Shown piece by piece: positions 10,801-22,731 of a stretch of 64,000 nt of DNA. The notes below the pieces were generated by a model that did no database searches, was not told the DNA's origin, and saw only the letters and a list, made by a program, of their open reading frames with translations. Position numbers and translations under genes: made by a program. The number at the start of each line of letters is the position of its first letter. Positions within the stretch are counted from its first letter, which is position 1. Origin of the DNA: Bryum argenteum (Eukaryota > Streptophyta > Bryopsida > Bryales > Bryaceae); NCBI GenBank assembly GCA_037043015.1, contig CM073330.1:5915263-5979262 (forward strand), in the 5' to 3' direction.

Positions 10801-11982
10801 ATTATCTTGATGGACGCGTGTGCTATTTAGATTCAGAATCCTTGCCTTGCTATTGAATGCCAGGTTATTCAAGAAATAGTTCCACCCGTGGCCAGGTTGC
10901 GATGTCTACAAATGCTCATCAACAATTGCCTCTTCCCATCTTTGGTAAGTCGACATTAACTTTGGTTTAAGCTGCAAGAGCTCGTCTTCTAGGGTGTTCG
11001 ATTTGTTGCTGAAGGTGAATCCTGTTGCAGGTGGCGCTTCATTTGACTATTGTACGAGACGAGGTGAACAGAGCTTGGCCTTCAAGTCAAGCGAGCACTG
11101 TGAAGGAGGGCCAACAAGCTGACAATCTTGTAGCATCTCCTTTTGTTAGTAAAGAAGTTCTCGAAGTAATCGGCGATGTACTGAGACCGAATACTGGAGC
11201 TCCTCCTCAACTACCTGCCGAAGTCGATTCTGTGAGCCTCCTTTTATATAACTTGGTTTCTAGTGACTTTGAGGTGTTGTTCCCATCTGTTGTTCTCAAC
11301 ACTTTTGCATCTGTAATTGAAATATTACCTTCTATGCTATGTGACAGGTGCTAAATGCTCTCAATCTCTACCGATTCATCCTCATCCGAGAATCTTCCGG
11401 TTCGTCACTACTCTGCGCTATGAATTTCTTAAAAGATGCTGTGTTTCCATCGCTCTTTAGAGAGATTTAACAGTCGAGTGCTATTAAGCTCTTCCTTGCA
11501 AGCACAAAGTAGGAGGCTGTAGATTATTGTAACTCCATATTTATATCGAAGATGAGTGTCATGCTTACACTACGGGAGTCAAAGTAGAGACCTGATCAGG
11601 TTCCTCGCGAAAAAGCGCATGAGAACAGTTAAATTTGAAGCAAAGTCAAATTTGGGGATGCGAAAGTGAGAAATTATGGGTGAATTGCTGCGAGGTGTTG
11701 ATAGATAATGCTTGGTCGTTGTAATGTTGGTTTTTTAAGGATGTCTTGACTTTCGGTTGTGTAGGGAAAACGAATCACACGGGAGTACTCTCAAACGAGG
11801 CATTGACGAAAGCTCGCAACCAATGGCTACTGCCTCTGCGAGAACTGGTGGGAGGGGTGAGCTTGGGACTGGTGGTGGAGGACAATGAAATGGCGGCCGA
11901 CATGAGCCTCGCCATTGACACTTTACAAAGTGTTGTGATCCGGTGCCTTGAACTCAATGAGGAAGCACTTGCTCGCTTTTAA
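7806..11982 (+). CDS. ALF4: ALF4 / glomulin-like protein
   Basis: The thirteen-exon model is 7806-7856, 7935-8114, 8220-8369, 8914-9141, 9253-9420, 9526-9658, 9981-10060, 10134-10352, 10456-10527, 10864-10944, 11031-11231, 11348-11399 and 11765-11982, giving about 610 residues. Arabidopsis ALF4 is of similar length. The best-matching part is the C-terminus: LNLYRFILIRESSGKTN, then NQWLLPLRELVGG and a final RCLELNEEALARF. ALF4 and animal glomulin are helical-repeat proteins. Glomulin binds RBX1 and restrains cullin-RING ubiquitin ligases, and ALF4 is needed for lateral root initiation. An acidic insert (DEDKEEEED) sits near residue 160. The exon 7/8 junction is uncertain (candidate donors 10048 or 10060, acceptors 10127 or 10133), and the exon 8 donor at 10353 (GTCCAC) is weak. 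All other junctions are GT-AG and keep phase. The gene converges on the Egt1-like gene. Confidence 0.85.
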
Positions 11983-12975
11983 AGCCATCTCTCTTCTTCG
12001 CCTTATTCTGCTCCAGCCTTATTCGCCCATGCAGTTAGTTCCTCGACATTTAGAAGCCATTAACCTCACAGGATCTTTGTAAATTTAGTCTGTAGAAACT
12101 CTTTGTGTTCGCACTAAGCGTAAGTGAATTTTTTTTGCTTCAATGAGAGGCTAAAAGTTTTTGGTGTGTAAAGAATGAGTTTCAATCGTGTTGAGCTTGG
12201 TGATTCGTGAACACTGAGCGTAAGCAAGACGTTTTACTCATAAAATGTTACAAGTTTGGTTGTGTAGAGAATGGATGCGTTATGAGTGGAGTCTCGGCTA
12301 GCTCGGTGATACACACCACAAATTATGAAGAACTTGTAGAGCGTTGTGTAGAGCATGGAGTTTTTGGAATGTTTGTGTCATTAAATATGTCGCACGAGGA
12401 AATCAAAATCATCCCATCCTCTGTACTCAATATTTCTCATTCCAATACTACCGATTTCAACATTCATTTGTAAGTTCGTCGCGAGGCAAACATTCTACAC
12501 GGAACAGTAATAGTGTAGACAGAAGAACTTTTTATTTTCAATATAGATATGTACATATAATACTAGATCCAAAAAAAAACTACTCTGTTTCCACGCTTTC
12601 CATTTCTATCCACTTCATCTCAAATAAAAACATAATCGTGTAAAAAGAAAGATGAAGATGAAGGTCTGTGATGTAGCCAACAAACGTTGAATTTTCAACG
12701 ATTGTTGAAAACAGAAGTGTATTGGCAGGCAGTACCGCCTTATTTGACACTGGAAAAACATAAACCAGTACAATGAGTTTCTTTTATCTCCTTCAAGCGG
12801 AGAAAGTAAAGTTAATGACAGTCATCATGCTCAAAGAATCAGAAAAAGCAAACCACACGCGGCCAAAATGGTGGATGAAATCAGCGTCCGCGGAAAGAGT
12901 CTTCAACCTCTTCCACTTTGTATACTCGCCTCCTCAAAACTGTCACTCAAAACTCGGTCAGAACCTCTGTCCCGC
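11983..12975. other. Convergent 3' intergenic region
   Basis: The region lies between the stop codons of two converging genes and should hold both 3' UTRs. A short repeat ('ttggtgtgtaaagaatgagt' and 'ttggttgtgtagagaatgga') occurs at about 12160-12275. I see no coding gene. Confidence 0.6.
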
Positions 12976-15580
12976 TCATTTGCAGACTCGGAACTTGGCA
13001 AAAACATAGGGATACTGGCGCTGGTAAAAATTTCGGAACGTGTCACGCCACATGCAGCGGTGCGTCAGTGGCGACGCGCCCTTCAACACGTAGTGACTAC
13101 CGTCGAAGAAATCAGCTGAGTATTCGGGATACTCCGGCATGGGAACGAACCCAGGAAACGGCATGAACTCTGTGGAAGTCCATTCCCATCCTCCCGACCT
13201 CATCATCTCCACTTTCTCGGCGTTTGCATCGTTCACGATCAAGCTCCACTCGGGCTCGGTCATGATCCGGCCGCGTTGCCACGAGCAGTAAGCCTCGGCC
13301 TCCGAGAGGCTTGCGTATACTGGCTCGTTCGCCACCCGGGACCAGTGATTCGTGCCCGACGCGTTGTGGACGTAAAACTCGCCCTCGATCTTGCTCCAGG
13401 TCGCTGGCTCTGTCAGATTCTCACGCTGGAAGAACGCGAAGTCCAGTGGTTTCCAATACTCTTGCTTTCTGTACCCTCCCGCTTTGATGAAGTTCAGATA
13501 CTCCCCGATAGTCACTGGCTTGGTCGAGACTTTCAGTGGCTTGGTGACTGTCGTTATGAGCTTTGGGTACTCATTGTCCCACATAAAAGTGTCGTCTTTT
13601 GGATCGCCGCCGAGTGTTACGGTTCCTGGGGCAATTTCCACCATCGCAGGCTCCTCGGGCTCTACTATGTTGTGTACTCGAGCTCCGTTGCTCCGCACAC
13701 CATTCGTGACCCCATTGAAGCCCTGGCCACCAAGCATGATTGTTACTAACAATGCTCCAATGTCCAGTCGGAGCTCAAATGCTATTAATGGATCCATATT
13801 CCCTTCAGAAAACGCAACATATGTACAACGAGATAATGCAGAATTGTTACCTTTTTTATCAACCCATTCGTGGTCTGATGTGCACCATTTGTAATACCGT
13901 TCGTGGTCGTTCTAGTGGTTGCTGCAAACAAAAGATCACACATTATTAGAGAAGATGAAAGGGATAAGGTGAAAATGGCTTTCGAGGTCAGAGCAAGGGG
14001 CTTACTGTCATGGCCGTTTGAGGGCTGTTTGCGCATCTTCTTTTCGAAGCAGGTTTTGCGATATTGGGCCCGCATGTACCCCAGGGTTTCCAAGTGCATG
14101 TACTCGTGCTCGAGCGCCAGGATGATGAGCCGCGGGGTCAATTTGTTGCGGGACAGGGCCGAGAGGATGGTGGCTCGCATTTTCTGTACATAAGCTTCGA
14201 TTTCCTCGCGGCTGGGCCATTCAGGGGGCACTTCAGGATGGGAGTGACACTGCGTAGGATCCACCACGTTGGGATCAATGCCACGCGAGAACATGATGTC
14301 CATGGCAGACGGCGGACTATCAGAGCAAAGCTTCAGCTTCGCAAACGCTTGCAGATGTCCATAATAGAACTTGAACGGGTGACGAACATCGATGGGCTTC
14401 TCGCACCAGTCCATAAGCGACTGAAAAAAGATGTCCGTCGTAGCCCAGCACCGCTGAAACGCTTCTCGAAACGGGATAAGCATCTGCATTCCCCACATGG
14501 CATCACGCCACGCAACATCGATATGAAACCCAGCTTCGTTCGCCAGCCGATTGAAATCCCCGACGGTGAACTTGCGGGAAACTTCGACCAGCACGCGCTC
14601 GTCACGTTTGATGTGCACATCGTGCTCGGGAAGCGAAAGCTCCTCCGGGAAATTGAGGTGCATCTCCACGCGCCGCAACTTATCGTTCACGATCACCTCG
14701 TAGCGCCACGCCGCCTCTTCGGCTTCCGTGGTCGTGTGCCCCAGTAACGCGAGCGCGCACCGCATTCCGTTCTTGATGAAAAGCTCCGTCACGCCGGGAC
14801 GATCGTGGTAAGCTGCGTACAGCTTGCGCTTGTCCTTCCACATGTCTGCAAAGAAATGGCCATGTCAGGTGCGATCCATGCCAAGAATTGGAACGGGCGA
14901 GCTTGCTCAATTGCGTACTACTAACCAGCGCAGAGGAAGATCTGACACCGCATGCCAACGGCCGTAGACACATCGCGGAAAAATTGCACAGCGCCTTCGT
15001 CGGAGAAGTTGCCGACCGAACTCCCCAGCCACATGATGCACAGGTTCGCGTTCGGGTGCATGGCGCGCACCTGCCTCAGCCCTTGCATGTACTCACCCTC
15101 CACCATCTCAATACTGTCGGGAGCGATGCCTTGCGCCTCCAAATTCTGGCGAGCCTCCGCTAGAAACGAGCTCGAAACATCAATGCCCGCAAACTTGCAC
15201 CTGAACAATCACCACCCACTCTCCAATCAGTCTCGCATAAACAACAACAACAAAAATAATGCAATTGCAGAGAGTGTGTACGATACGGACCGGCCACGGA
15301 GTTTCTGATAGGCGGTTAAGACGATGCTCGATTTGCGAGCAGTGCCACACCCAAGCTCCACGATCACGCTTCCGTCGGGGATCGAGGCCGCGATCTCGTC
15401 CGCATGCTGCTTCAATCGACACTCCTCCACTTTAAACGGGTAATACTCTTCCAATTCCGTAATCTGCTCGTAGAGCTCGCTGCCACGCGCATCGTACAAT
15501 AAGCTGCAAGGTATCGATTTCACGGCTTTCTGCAGCCCGGCCAACACTTGCGACCGCGGCGACTCCCGAAAATTCCCCAT
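12976..15580 (-). CDS. EGT1: Egt1-type ergothioneine biosynthesis protein (EgtD methyltransferase + EgtB sulfoxide synthase fusion)
   Basis: Exons on the minus strand are 15580-15291, 15200-14926, 14845-14006, 13921-13851 and 13722-12976, with all phases matching, giving about 740 residues. Residues ~10-320 form a histidine-specific methyltransferase: YDARGSELYEQITELEEYYP, the SAM site VELGCGTARK (about 74-83) and LGSSVGNFS (155-163). Residues ~325-460 form a DinB-like domain with candidate iron-binding His352 (YYGHLQAF) and His435/His439 (LEHEYMHLETL). Residues ~520-740 form an FGE-sulfatase domain ending GGWEWTSTEF...PFPGF...HYVLKGASPLTHRCMWRDTFRNF. Fungal Egt1 has this order and makes hercynine and then hercynylcysteine sulfoxide; OvoA has the methyltransferase last, so it fits less well. 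Exon 4 encodes a Thr/Asn/Gly linker between the two halves. The last acceptor could instead lie about 54 bp further upstream (reading ..LRLDIG). A leader exon with donor near 15688 probably precedes the start. Confidence 0.9.
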
Positions 15581-15687
15581 CGCACTGACACAAAACCTGC
15601 CGAACACAAAACTCCCCGCATTACAAAACCACGACACATTGCAACAATCCCGTCAATTCCCAACAACCCAAACCGTTTCCACTCACC

Positions 15688-15756
15688 TGGTGAGCGAATA
15701 GTCGTCGTAAGGGAAAGAAGATCAAAGCAGTGCAAAGCACTAGGGGGTGTTGGCAT
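15688..15756 (-). other. Probable untranslated leader exon of the Egt1-like gene
   Basis: A CAG|GTGAGT donor on the minus strand lies at about 15688, and a 'tttgtgtcag' acceptor lies just before the chosen ATG at 15580. Joining them gives a leader in which the frame of the methyltransferase is closed by a TGA upstream, so it would be 5' UTR. The 5' limit shown is nominal. Confidence 0.4.
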
Positions 15757-17070
15757 TCACGCGCTACTCGCCGAAACAGAGAGCAACGTCAGGAGCAGCA
15801 AAAAAACCATGAGCCGATGTAATCCACTAAGGCGCAAGTTCATTGTCGGGCCGATCACATCAACTTCCCAGCTCGACAAACCTGTAAACAAAGAACAATT
15901 GCACACCCCCTCCAATTAATAAAACATACACCCTTCCTCCTCGATGATCACTGCAAGAAGTCGGAAAGGTGCGCACACCTCATTGCTTGGGTGGAGGCGC
16001 CCACTACGATTTAGTCAGAATGCAACGGTATTGACCGGAATTGAAATCATCAATGGAATGATCCTTCCTAGTCTAGCGCCGGTAAGCAGTGCAATGCCCC
16101 CGCAGGAGGTTATATAAGCGTTTTGTCGTCGTCATCTACTGCTACTACTACTACGACTACTACGACGCATGCCCACGCAGGTGACGAGGCGCGAACACGC
16201 GGCGAAAGAGTGACAACCCACACGACGTGCCAAATGATCGCAGCTGCTTACCCAAGGAATGATTACAAGGCACTCCATCATTGCATCGATCTCTGTGCTT
16301 CAACACCCAGAAATTACTTCATCCATAAACCGCGCCACATCCACCGCAGGGTTGCAAGCTTTTAACCGAAAATGGTTGACGAGGTCAGTACCCTGTTCAT
16401 CGAACAGTACATGCACAACCGTTACCCGCTTCCTGCACACTTTGTTACAGTAGGTACAGCCCATTTACTGTTTTATGCATATGCGAAAACAGTGAGTTCG
16501 ATGCTCACAAGTGAATTAACGAATAAGCGATGACTACTCCGGTAGCCCATTTAGTGTTACTATATCCGCAAACAGTGAGTTCGATGCTTACGAGTGAATG
16601 AACGAATGTGCGATGACTGGTGGGGTGAGTAAGTTAAGAGTGAGAGGAGTTGGAAAAAGAGAGGAAGTGGGCGAGTCATGCGGGCGTTCTCCTTCATCGA
16701 TTGCTGCGAAGAGGAGAGGCTGCTCGAGAGTTTGGGGGCGAGGATTGGATAGATAAGAAAGAGTATTAAGTGGGTCGTAGTGCGTGCCACCTGCGGTGAC
16801 GACCACGAGCTCAGGTGGTCGCCACGACCGTGGCGTGGGCTGCATGAGCGTTGCTTGCCTCGGTCGTAGGCCGGTCTCACCACTTGGCGCACATAAAACT
16901 CCCCTGCATGTCACCACGCCTTTTCTGCGTTTTTCCCCATTTGCTGAGGAGAACCCTCTTTTTGTTTTCCTCTCGCGTTTCGGTTCGGGGAAATGAGGTT
17001 CAGTTCTGGAGGTATGACTTTCGCTGGGCACTGCCACTTTACCGTGTGCCATTTGACCCATGATTACCAC
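15757..17070. other. Intergenic region with an ~80-bp direct repeat
   Basis: The two repeat copies start 'gcccattta' at about 16458 and 16544. They share 'aaacagtgagttcgatgct' and 'gcgatgact'. A 160-codon open frame on the minus strand (16588-17070) shows no recognisable domain and is treated as chance. A (CTA)n/(ACT)n tract lies near 16137-16160. Confidence 0.55.
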
Positions 17071-17221
17071 ACTCCAATGTATTTATGATAGATTTTTTTA
17101 TGTTCACACGCACATGTTCTTTCCTTTTTCCGATGTCCAGTATTTTGACATGTGACGAGTGCAAAGAATTTTTTTCGAACAATTTGTACTTGGGTATCTA
17201 TTATTTAAGCCTTTCAGTGGA

Positions 17222-17340
17222 CCAGCCTCAAAACTACCCGAGAGACTCAACACTGCCTGGGAGACTCAAACCTGCCCGAGAGACTCCAACCTGCCCGAGA
17301 GACTCAAAACTGCCCGGGAGACTCAAAACTGACACATCTA
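17222..17340. repeat. About 20-bp minisatellite, six units
   Basis: The unit 'gagactcaaaactgcccg' recurs with small changes (acccgagagactcaacact, tgcctgggagactcaaacc, and so on). The array is directly followed by a copy of the dispersed repeat found at 30.3 kb. Confidence 0.85.
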
Positions 17341-18480
17341 AGGTTGAATGCCCTAAAACCACCAACTTAACCCCAAAACGTCCCCAATGTCGTTTTTCTA
17401 CATTTTGGATGGAGGGCAGAAACTTTGAAGAGCCATAACGCCTTCATCCAAACTCCGTTTTGGATGAAATCACTTGTGTTGGGTTCCAAATCAAGTCTAG
17501 TTTGTGTTGTTAAATTTGCAAGCCCATACAATAAAGTATGAATTAATGGAATGCACTTTAGTGAAGGCAGCTCTTGTTTTTGGGTTTCCAAGCATGGGGC
17601 ATGTATTACCATTGCAAGCCAATTATGTGAAATTAAAAATAGTTTTTCATGATTTTTTTTTTTCATGGTCATGATTTTAAGGTGATTCTTAACAACTTTG
17701 TAGTGAGAAGTTTTTTGATCCAAATGATTTTGCTATTGGATTTGCAATGATGTTTTGTCAACAGAAAAAGTGAGAAAATGGATGATATTTGAGGAGCTAT
17801 ATCTCCTTCATCCACCATTGGATTTCAACTTAATTTTTTGGAATGGCCTCCAATTAGAGTCTAGTCTAAGTGGTAGAAACCTTAACAAGATCGAAGATGT
17901 TTTGAAGATAAGGCATGGAATTGAATGCAAAGGGTCTAGTTTTGGACTATTTTTCCTTTGTAAATTTATCGGCAGTTTTTACCATTGCATGGCTTTTATT
18001 TGAGCCAAGAAATTTTTTTTATGAATTTTTTTGGAGTAAAGGACTTATTAAGATGAAGGTGAACATCTTTCTAGTTGGTGACTTTTTCATTGCAATAGGT
18101 ATATTGGTAGCATTTCCACCTCAAAGTGAAAATGATGAAATTTTGCAGTTTTTTTTCAGTATTAATATGTTATGATCTCCCGATCTATAAGGCCTCATGA
18201 CTCAAATTTTGGTCCACATGATCTTCGATAAGTCTAATACAAGTTTGTACGGTTGAGATCTTATTAGCTTCTCTTCATTTTCATCTATGACGATTTTTAT
18301 GGAAATGTGCTTTTCTGCTAAAAATAGGCTGGGACGTTTAGGGGTTAAGCTTGTTGAGGTTTTTTTAGAATGGTTGTTTTTGGGGTATATTTTTCCCATG
18401 TAGGAAAGAATTTTTCTCATAGGATGCAAATTTTTTCAAAATTTAACTCCCATTACATAAATAAATATAAATTTTTAGAG
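17341..18480. repeat. Dispersed repeat shared with 1.75 kb and 30.3 kb
   Basis: The block around 17455-17600 ('cgttttggatgaaatcactt', 'caaatcaagtctagtttgtg', 'tttccaagcatgggg') reappears at 30360-30510 in the same order and orientation, and partly at 1795-1870. A 'cgtttaggggttaagc' boundary-like motif is at about 18335. No coding sequence is supported. Confidence 0.7.
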
Positions 18481-18859
18481 GCAAAAGTACTTGGTGACCC
18501 AAAACTAATCTGTAGACTTTCCCATTGTCACACCTAGCTTGTACAAATTTCCATTCATGATTTGACCCAAAACCACCAACTTTTTGATTGTTTTGTGTCA
18601 GTTTGAATTGAGTGTTCTGGCAATGCTAGTTCAGGCTAGGTGCGGTTATGGGGAGACCTATAGGTTGATACTGGGGCTGTTGGTGGTTTTAGGTAGTTCT
18701 ACCATAGCCGGTTTGCAACAATTCTCTTGCGGGCTGCAAAAGGTAGCAGGTCCTTTAGCCATTCCGTTGGGAATGGAAAATGACATTTGCCTCGCTAAAT
18801 GTACTAATTTTGTCCCTTTGGCTAGTCCGTGGGGAATGCTCTAACCGTAAGATTTGGTA

Positions 18860-19600
18860 CCTTGGTACCTAACTTCTATGTGTATATGGATATCCAATCT
18901 CAAATTCAAAATCCTTACCAATTGTGGACTCATAATGTTCAAAGTTGAAGAAAAAGTTTCATTCCCTTGTTTTGGAAAGGTTGACTAGTTCTTTGAGGGC
19001 CATAAAACCCATATTGATAGAAAATTAGATTTGAGGGTCTTCGAAGTCTTGTTCCTCGGTGAGTTAGGAACATGACTATGCAATTTTTACCCTCATGCAA
19101 CCTATAAAGCCTAAGGAAATGCTTGATTATTTCCATGGAGGTATGCTGAAATTCAACTATGAAGGCTAATCTTTGACAATAAAAATGTTATGTGAAGAAT
19201 AATTGGATCAAAAATCCAAACATGAGATCATGACTTAAGACTTTGTTTACATGTACAAAAACCAAAACTTGAAAAAAATTAAAATCTCAGTTTTTGGTGA
19301 ATTTTTGAAGTTATTGTGGTGTCATTGACTTTCAGCAGATTTTGAGAACAAATGAGCATATATTGCAATCTCGGCAGTTCTAGGCAGATTTCAAATATTG
19401 TTTTCAAACGTTGACCGCGATTATCTCCTAGAGTATGAGGAATTTTGAAGCGCAAAATCCTTTTTTGGAAAGGTATGGAGAACGTCTACAACCAGAAAAA
19501 GGTTTCAACTTCATGCGAGCTGATAGAGGTTGCCGAAAGCCCAAACGACCACAATTTGGCCTTGGTCCACTTTAGGAGTTAAGGCAAGTAGTTTGTTTGT
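18860..19600 (-). repeat. Dispersed repeat copy related to 1.1-2.3 kb and 62.4-63.7 kb
   Basis: The left part is the reverse complement of the 1.1/2.1-kb block. The right part ('cccttgttttggaaagg', 'gagttaggaacatgactatg', 'ccctcatgcaacctataaa', 'tttaggagttaa') matches 63160-63680 in the same order. It spans about 0.7 kb with no ORF. It is probably a non-autonomous element of unknown class. Confidence 0.65.
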
Positions 19601-21338
19601 TTATATACACACACACCTTCCACTAACCATGCATGGCATAACAAGTTGTCCGATAGTGGATTCCCTTCCATGAGGCAAATCGGTCGACCATAGTTCATGG
19701 TAAGGCATCTCCGTGGAGATGGAGATGAGGATTTGAGTCTCTTGGCGTGCATTTGCCCCACGCATCACTACGTGGCCGAAGGGAGACTAGGGTTCTCCCT
19801 TACTATGCGCACGCTTTTCTTGAAGTGCTTCATCAACCTTTGTGGAATTTTCAATCTCTCCATACTCTATAAAGGCTTCACGTGGTATTTATTGTTTATT
19901 TATGCTTGTGGCTTTCTAAACCAGGCCACCTATTGGAGCACGCGATAGTATACTCACCACTTTGCATGTACTGGGATGTGTAAAACTTTAGACCAAATTT
20001 GAATTAGTGTGATATACACATAGAACTTATATACTCTTTAATATGCATGGAGATCATACACAAGTCTCTTGTACACATCGACTTGCCAAACTTTCCTATT
20101 TTAACTCCAAATTTTCAATCCCTATATATTGATGAACATATATCCACACTTAGGATTTTCAGTAGTGCTATAAAGTCTACCACCAATGGATCTAGTTCAT
20201 GTGTGTGTCTAAATTCATTGCTAATATTCTAGTCAACACTACTACAAATATTTCTATGCACATCAAGTATGCACCCAATCCAATCCTTTTCGAGACTTTA
20301 TAGAACTTCGGACTTCTTTTAACTTTCTATTGAAGTGAATAAAAATGATAAAGCTCCAGGGAATCATAATCTCAGTTTCCTGTCCCCATAGTGTCTATAA
20401 ACATTTTTGTATGATAATAATTTTATCATATTAATTATCGACTGGCTGTTACAGCATTTGGAGTATGAAATCATCATCATATATCTCAAATTTGTAACAA
20501 GAACTTTCTTTAACTTATAGACAATCCAAATCCTGTTTTTGAAAATTACTATATTATTGATAAGAGCTTCTCTTGAGGCCGGACAAGAAATCAGTGTTCC
20601 GGAGAAGCCCTCGAGCAAAAAACACCACCACCTAAGCCGCACTATCATTTTTTTCATCCATGACAAAAGTTCACCACCATTCATTCCTTCCCCAAGAATA
20701 AACACCCACTGGTCAAGAATGGCGTTTTCGACCAATCACAATGAAGAAACTGCCATTCTTCTTGACTATGGTAGTGGACTTCTCCACCGTAGTGTAAACC
20801 AGCCCTAAGTACAGTCTGTGGGCATGGCGAGCTTGACTTTCTACAGTAATTTTATCAAAATGTTCGACTGGTTGTTATGAGTGTGGCCTCATCATGAGTC
20901 TCATATTGGTAACAGAAACGTTCTTTACCTTATGGAAGTGCAAGTACAGTCTTTTTGGCATGGCGAGCTTGACTTTCAAGCGGAGATGTGGAACTGTGGT
21001 CCCTTCTGAAGCTCTCATTGTGTATCAAGACACACTTCTTTGTTTGCTCAGACAAGCCCCCACATGCATGAAAGGCTCACGCCCCCAAATAAGCTCCATT
21101 TACGTACCTTTGTGAACAATCCTTCACATATTTGTCAGGTTCTAGAATAGGACTTTCGTTACAACATTTAAGGTTTTATGACTATGGGCGTACGTAGTCA
21201 TATTGTCCAAAGTGACATGATTGAAAAATTGATAATTAATAGTCATCTTATAACCACGATAAAAATAGCTTGGGAAGAATACTCGGATTGGAGAACCAAA
21301 TAGTGAGATTTCGATGATTCTCTTGAAGGGTAATGCGC
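19601..21338. other. AT-rich stretch with a partial tandem duplication
   Basis: Blocks at about 20415-20530 and 20850-20945 share 'ttttatca', 'cgactggctgttac' or 'cgactggttgttat', and 'aacaagaactttctttaact'-like text. The GC-richer segment 20560-20805 between them may be an insertion. No gene is recognised. Confidence 0.45.
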
Positions 21339-21341
21339 TAA

Positions 21342-21731
21342 GAGCATCTCTACCAGACGCCTTGGTACGCACCTGTGAGGCCATTGTAGCTCCAAACGGT
21401 CCCCACCAACAGGATGATTGAGGCCAAATGGCCTTGAGGGCCTCCATACAAGCAGCGCGACAAGCAAAACGAGCACTTCTCTCCAGTGCCACTTCAAGCC
21501 AGTGTAGCTCTCAAGATTCTCTCCCAATCAAACTTTATCCTCAACCATGACTCCCTCTCTCTCCTCCCTGCATGCACGTCTCTGTAGAAGCCCCTCTCCT
21601 GTAGCTCTTCCCGATGACACGGGTTACGGGTTTGTCAGGACCTTGGTGTGGCAGCAGTCTGGCGCCAGCCTGAGGCCACGGCAAGCCGCCAGTTGCGGGG
21701 AAGCCCGGGCCCGCAACTGGTGGAGATGCTC
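21342..21731. mobile_element. Tourist-like (PIF/Harbinger) MITE
   Basis: The ends are inverted repeats: GAGCATCTCTACCAG at the left and the complement of CTGGTGGAGATGCTC at the right. The 390-bp element is flanked by TAA on both sides (21339-21341 and 21732-21734). The 3-bp TAA duplication and terminal GAGCATC are typical of Tourist/PIF-type MITEs. There is no internal transposase. Confidence 0.85.
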
Positions 21732-22081
21732 TAATATGAGCTCCCAAGAGTGCAAAGATTGCCAATGAATATAAAAAATATTGTGAACCTTCAAAAGAGT
21801 GGTGAAAGCTCCCCCAAATTGGTGAGGAGGAAGGGGAGCAATATCACCGGATGCAGGATAGGCTGGTCTACATGGCATTCGGCATTCCCCAAGAAACTCA
21901 AATATAGAAGAAATACAGGAGGGGGGCCCAACTGGAGAGCCAGGTTTAGAAACCAAGACTGGAGTGAAGTCAGTGAAGTGGCTGCGGGGTGGGCATCTAC
22001 TGTAAAAAGAGAGCTCTAGGTCACATGCCACAATCATGAGCTGTAGGAGAGGATGGGATGATTCCTCCAGTTTGATGCCCA

Positions 22082-22122
22082 TGCTATTGTATTCCTTTAT
22101 TATTATTATTATTATGATTATT
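22082..22122. repeat. (ATT)n microsatellite
   Basis: A run of 'tattattattattatgattatta' lies in an otherwise unremarkable spacer. Confidence 0.8.
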
Positions 22123-22313
22123 AGAGTGGAATCTGCTCTTTGGCATCTCCCCCTGATACTTTCTTCCTTACACTTGCTGACTGGACTCATCCGAGTGGTC
22201 ACCAACCTTTGTCCTCCTTTGCTTCTTCCCCTGTGCCCGCCTCTTGGATGATCTTCCTCCACTTGGATAACGTTTCGTAACTACCTCAATATATCTATAT
22301 TCCTCTGTGCTAA

Positions 22314-22731
22314 AGGCATGTTCGCACTTGGCCTTAGTGGAGGTCTTAGGAGGGGGTCTTAACTCTATTAAAAACTGTGTGTTCGCACCTACATTCATTA
22401 GTAATTACCAATCCTACATGGATGTCCACATGGCACACTTTAAAGAGTAGGGTATTAGCAAACATTTAGGAGGACAAAAGAGCTTTGAGCAATAGTAGGC
22501 AATACTTAAGGGAGCACCAATATTGGAAAGATTCTCAAATTTTCGTCACTTAAGAGTGGTCTTATGTATTGTCCCACTTGAGGGGCCATTACATAATCCT
22601 CTCACTATTGATTACACCTTTACGAGCCTCATTGATGACATCTTTCCTCAAAAGAAGGTATTCCTCCCCAAATTGTGGGGGTGTTAAATTTTTAGCCACG
22701 CTCTTTGCAAAGGCCAAGTGCGAATGGGCCT
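22314..22731. mobile_element. TAA-flanked MITE (PIF/Harbinger type)
   Basis: The left end AGGCATGTTCGCACTTGGCC matches the reverse complement of the right end GGCCAAGTGCGAATGGGCCT with few differences. TAA flanks both ends (22311-22313, 22732-22734). The element is 418 bp and has no coding capacity. Its ends differ from the GAGCATC pair, so it belongs to another family. Confidence 0.8.

Noticed and set aside
12976..15580. OvoA (ovothiol synthase) identity
   Set aside because: OvoA carries its methyltransferase at the C-terminus; here an EgtD-type domain is N-terminal, as in fungal Egt1.
16588..17070. 160-codon minus-strand open frame
   Set aside because: No domain or homology that I can recognise; overlaps other chance frames.
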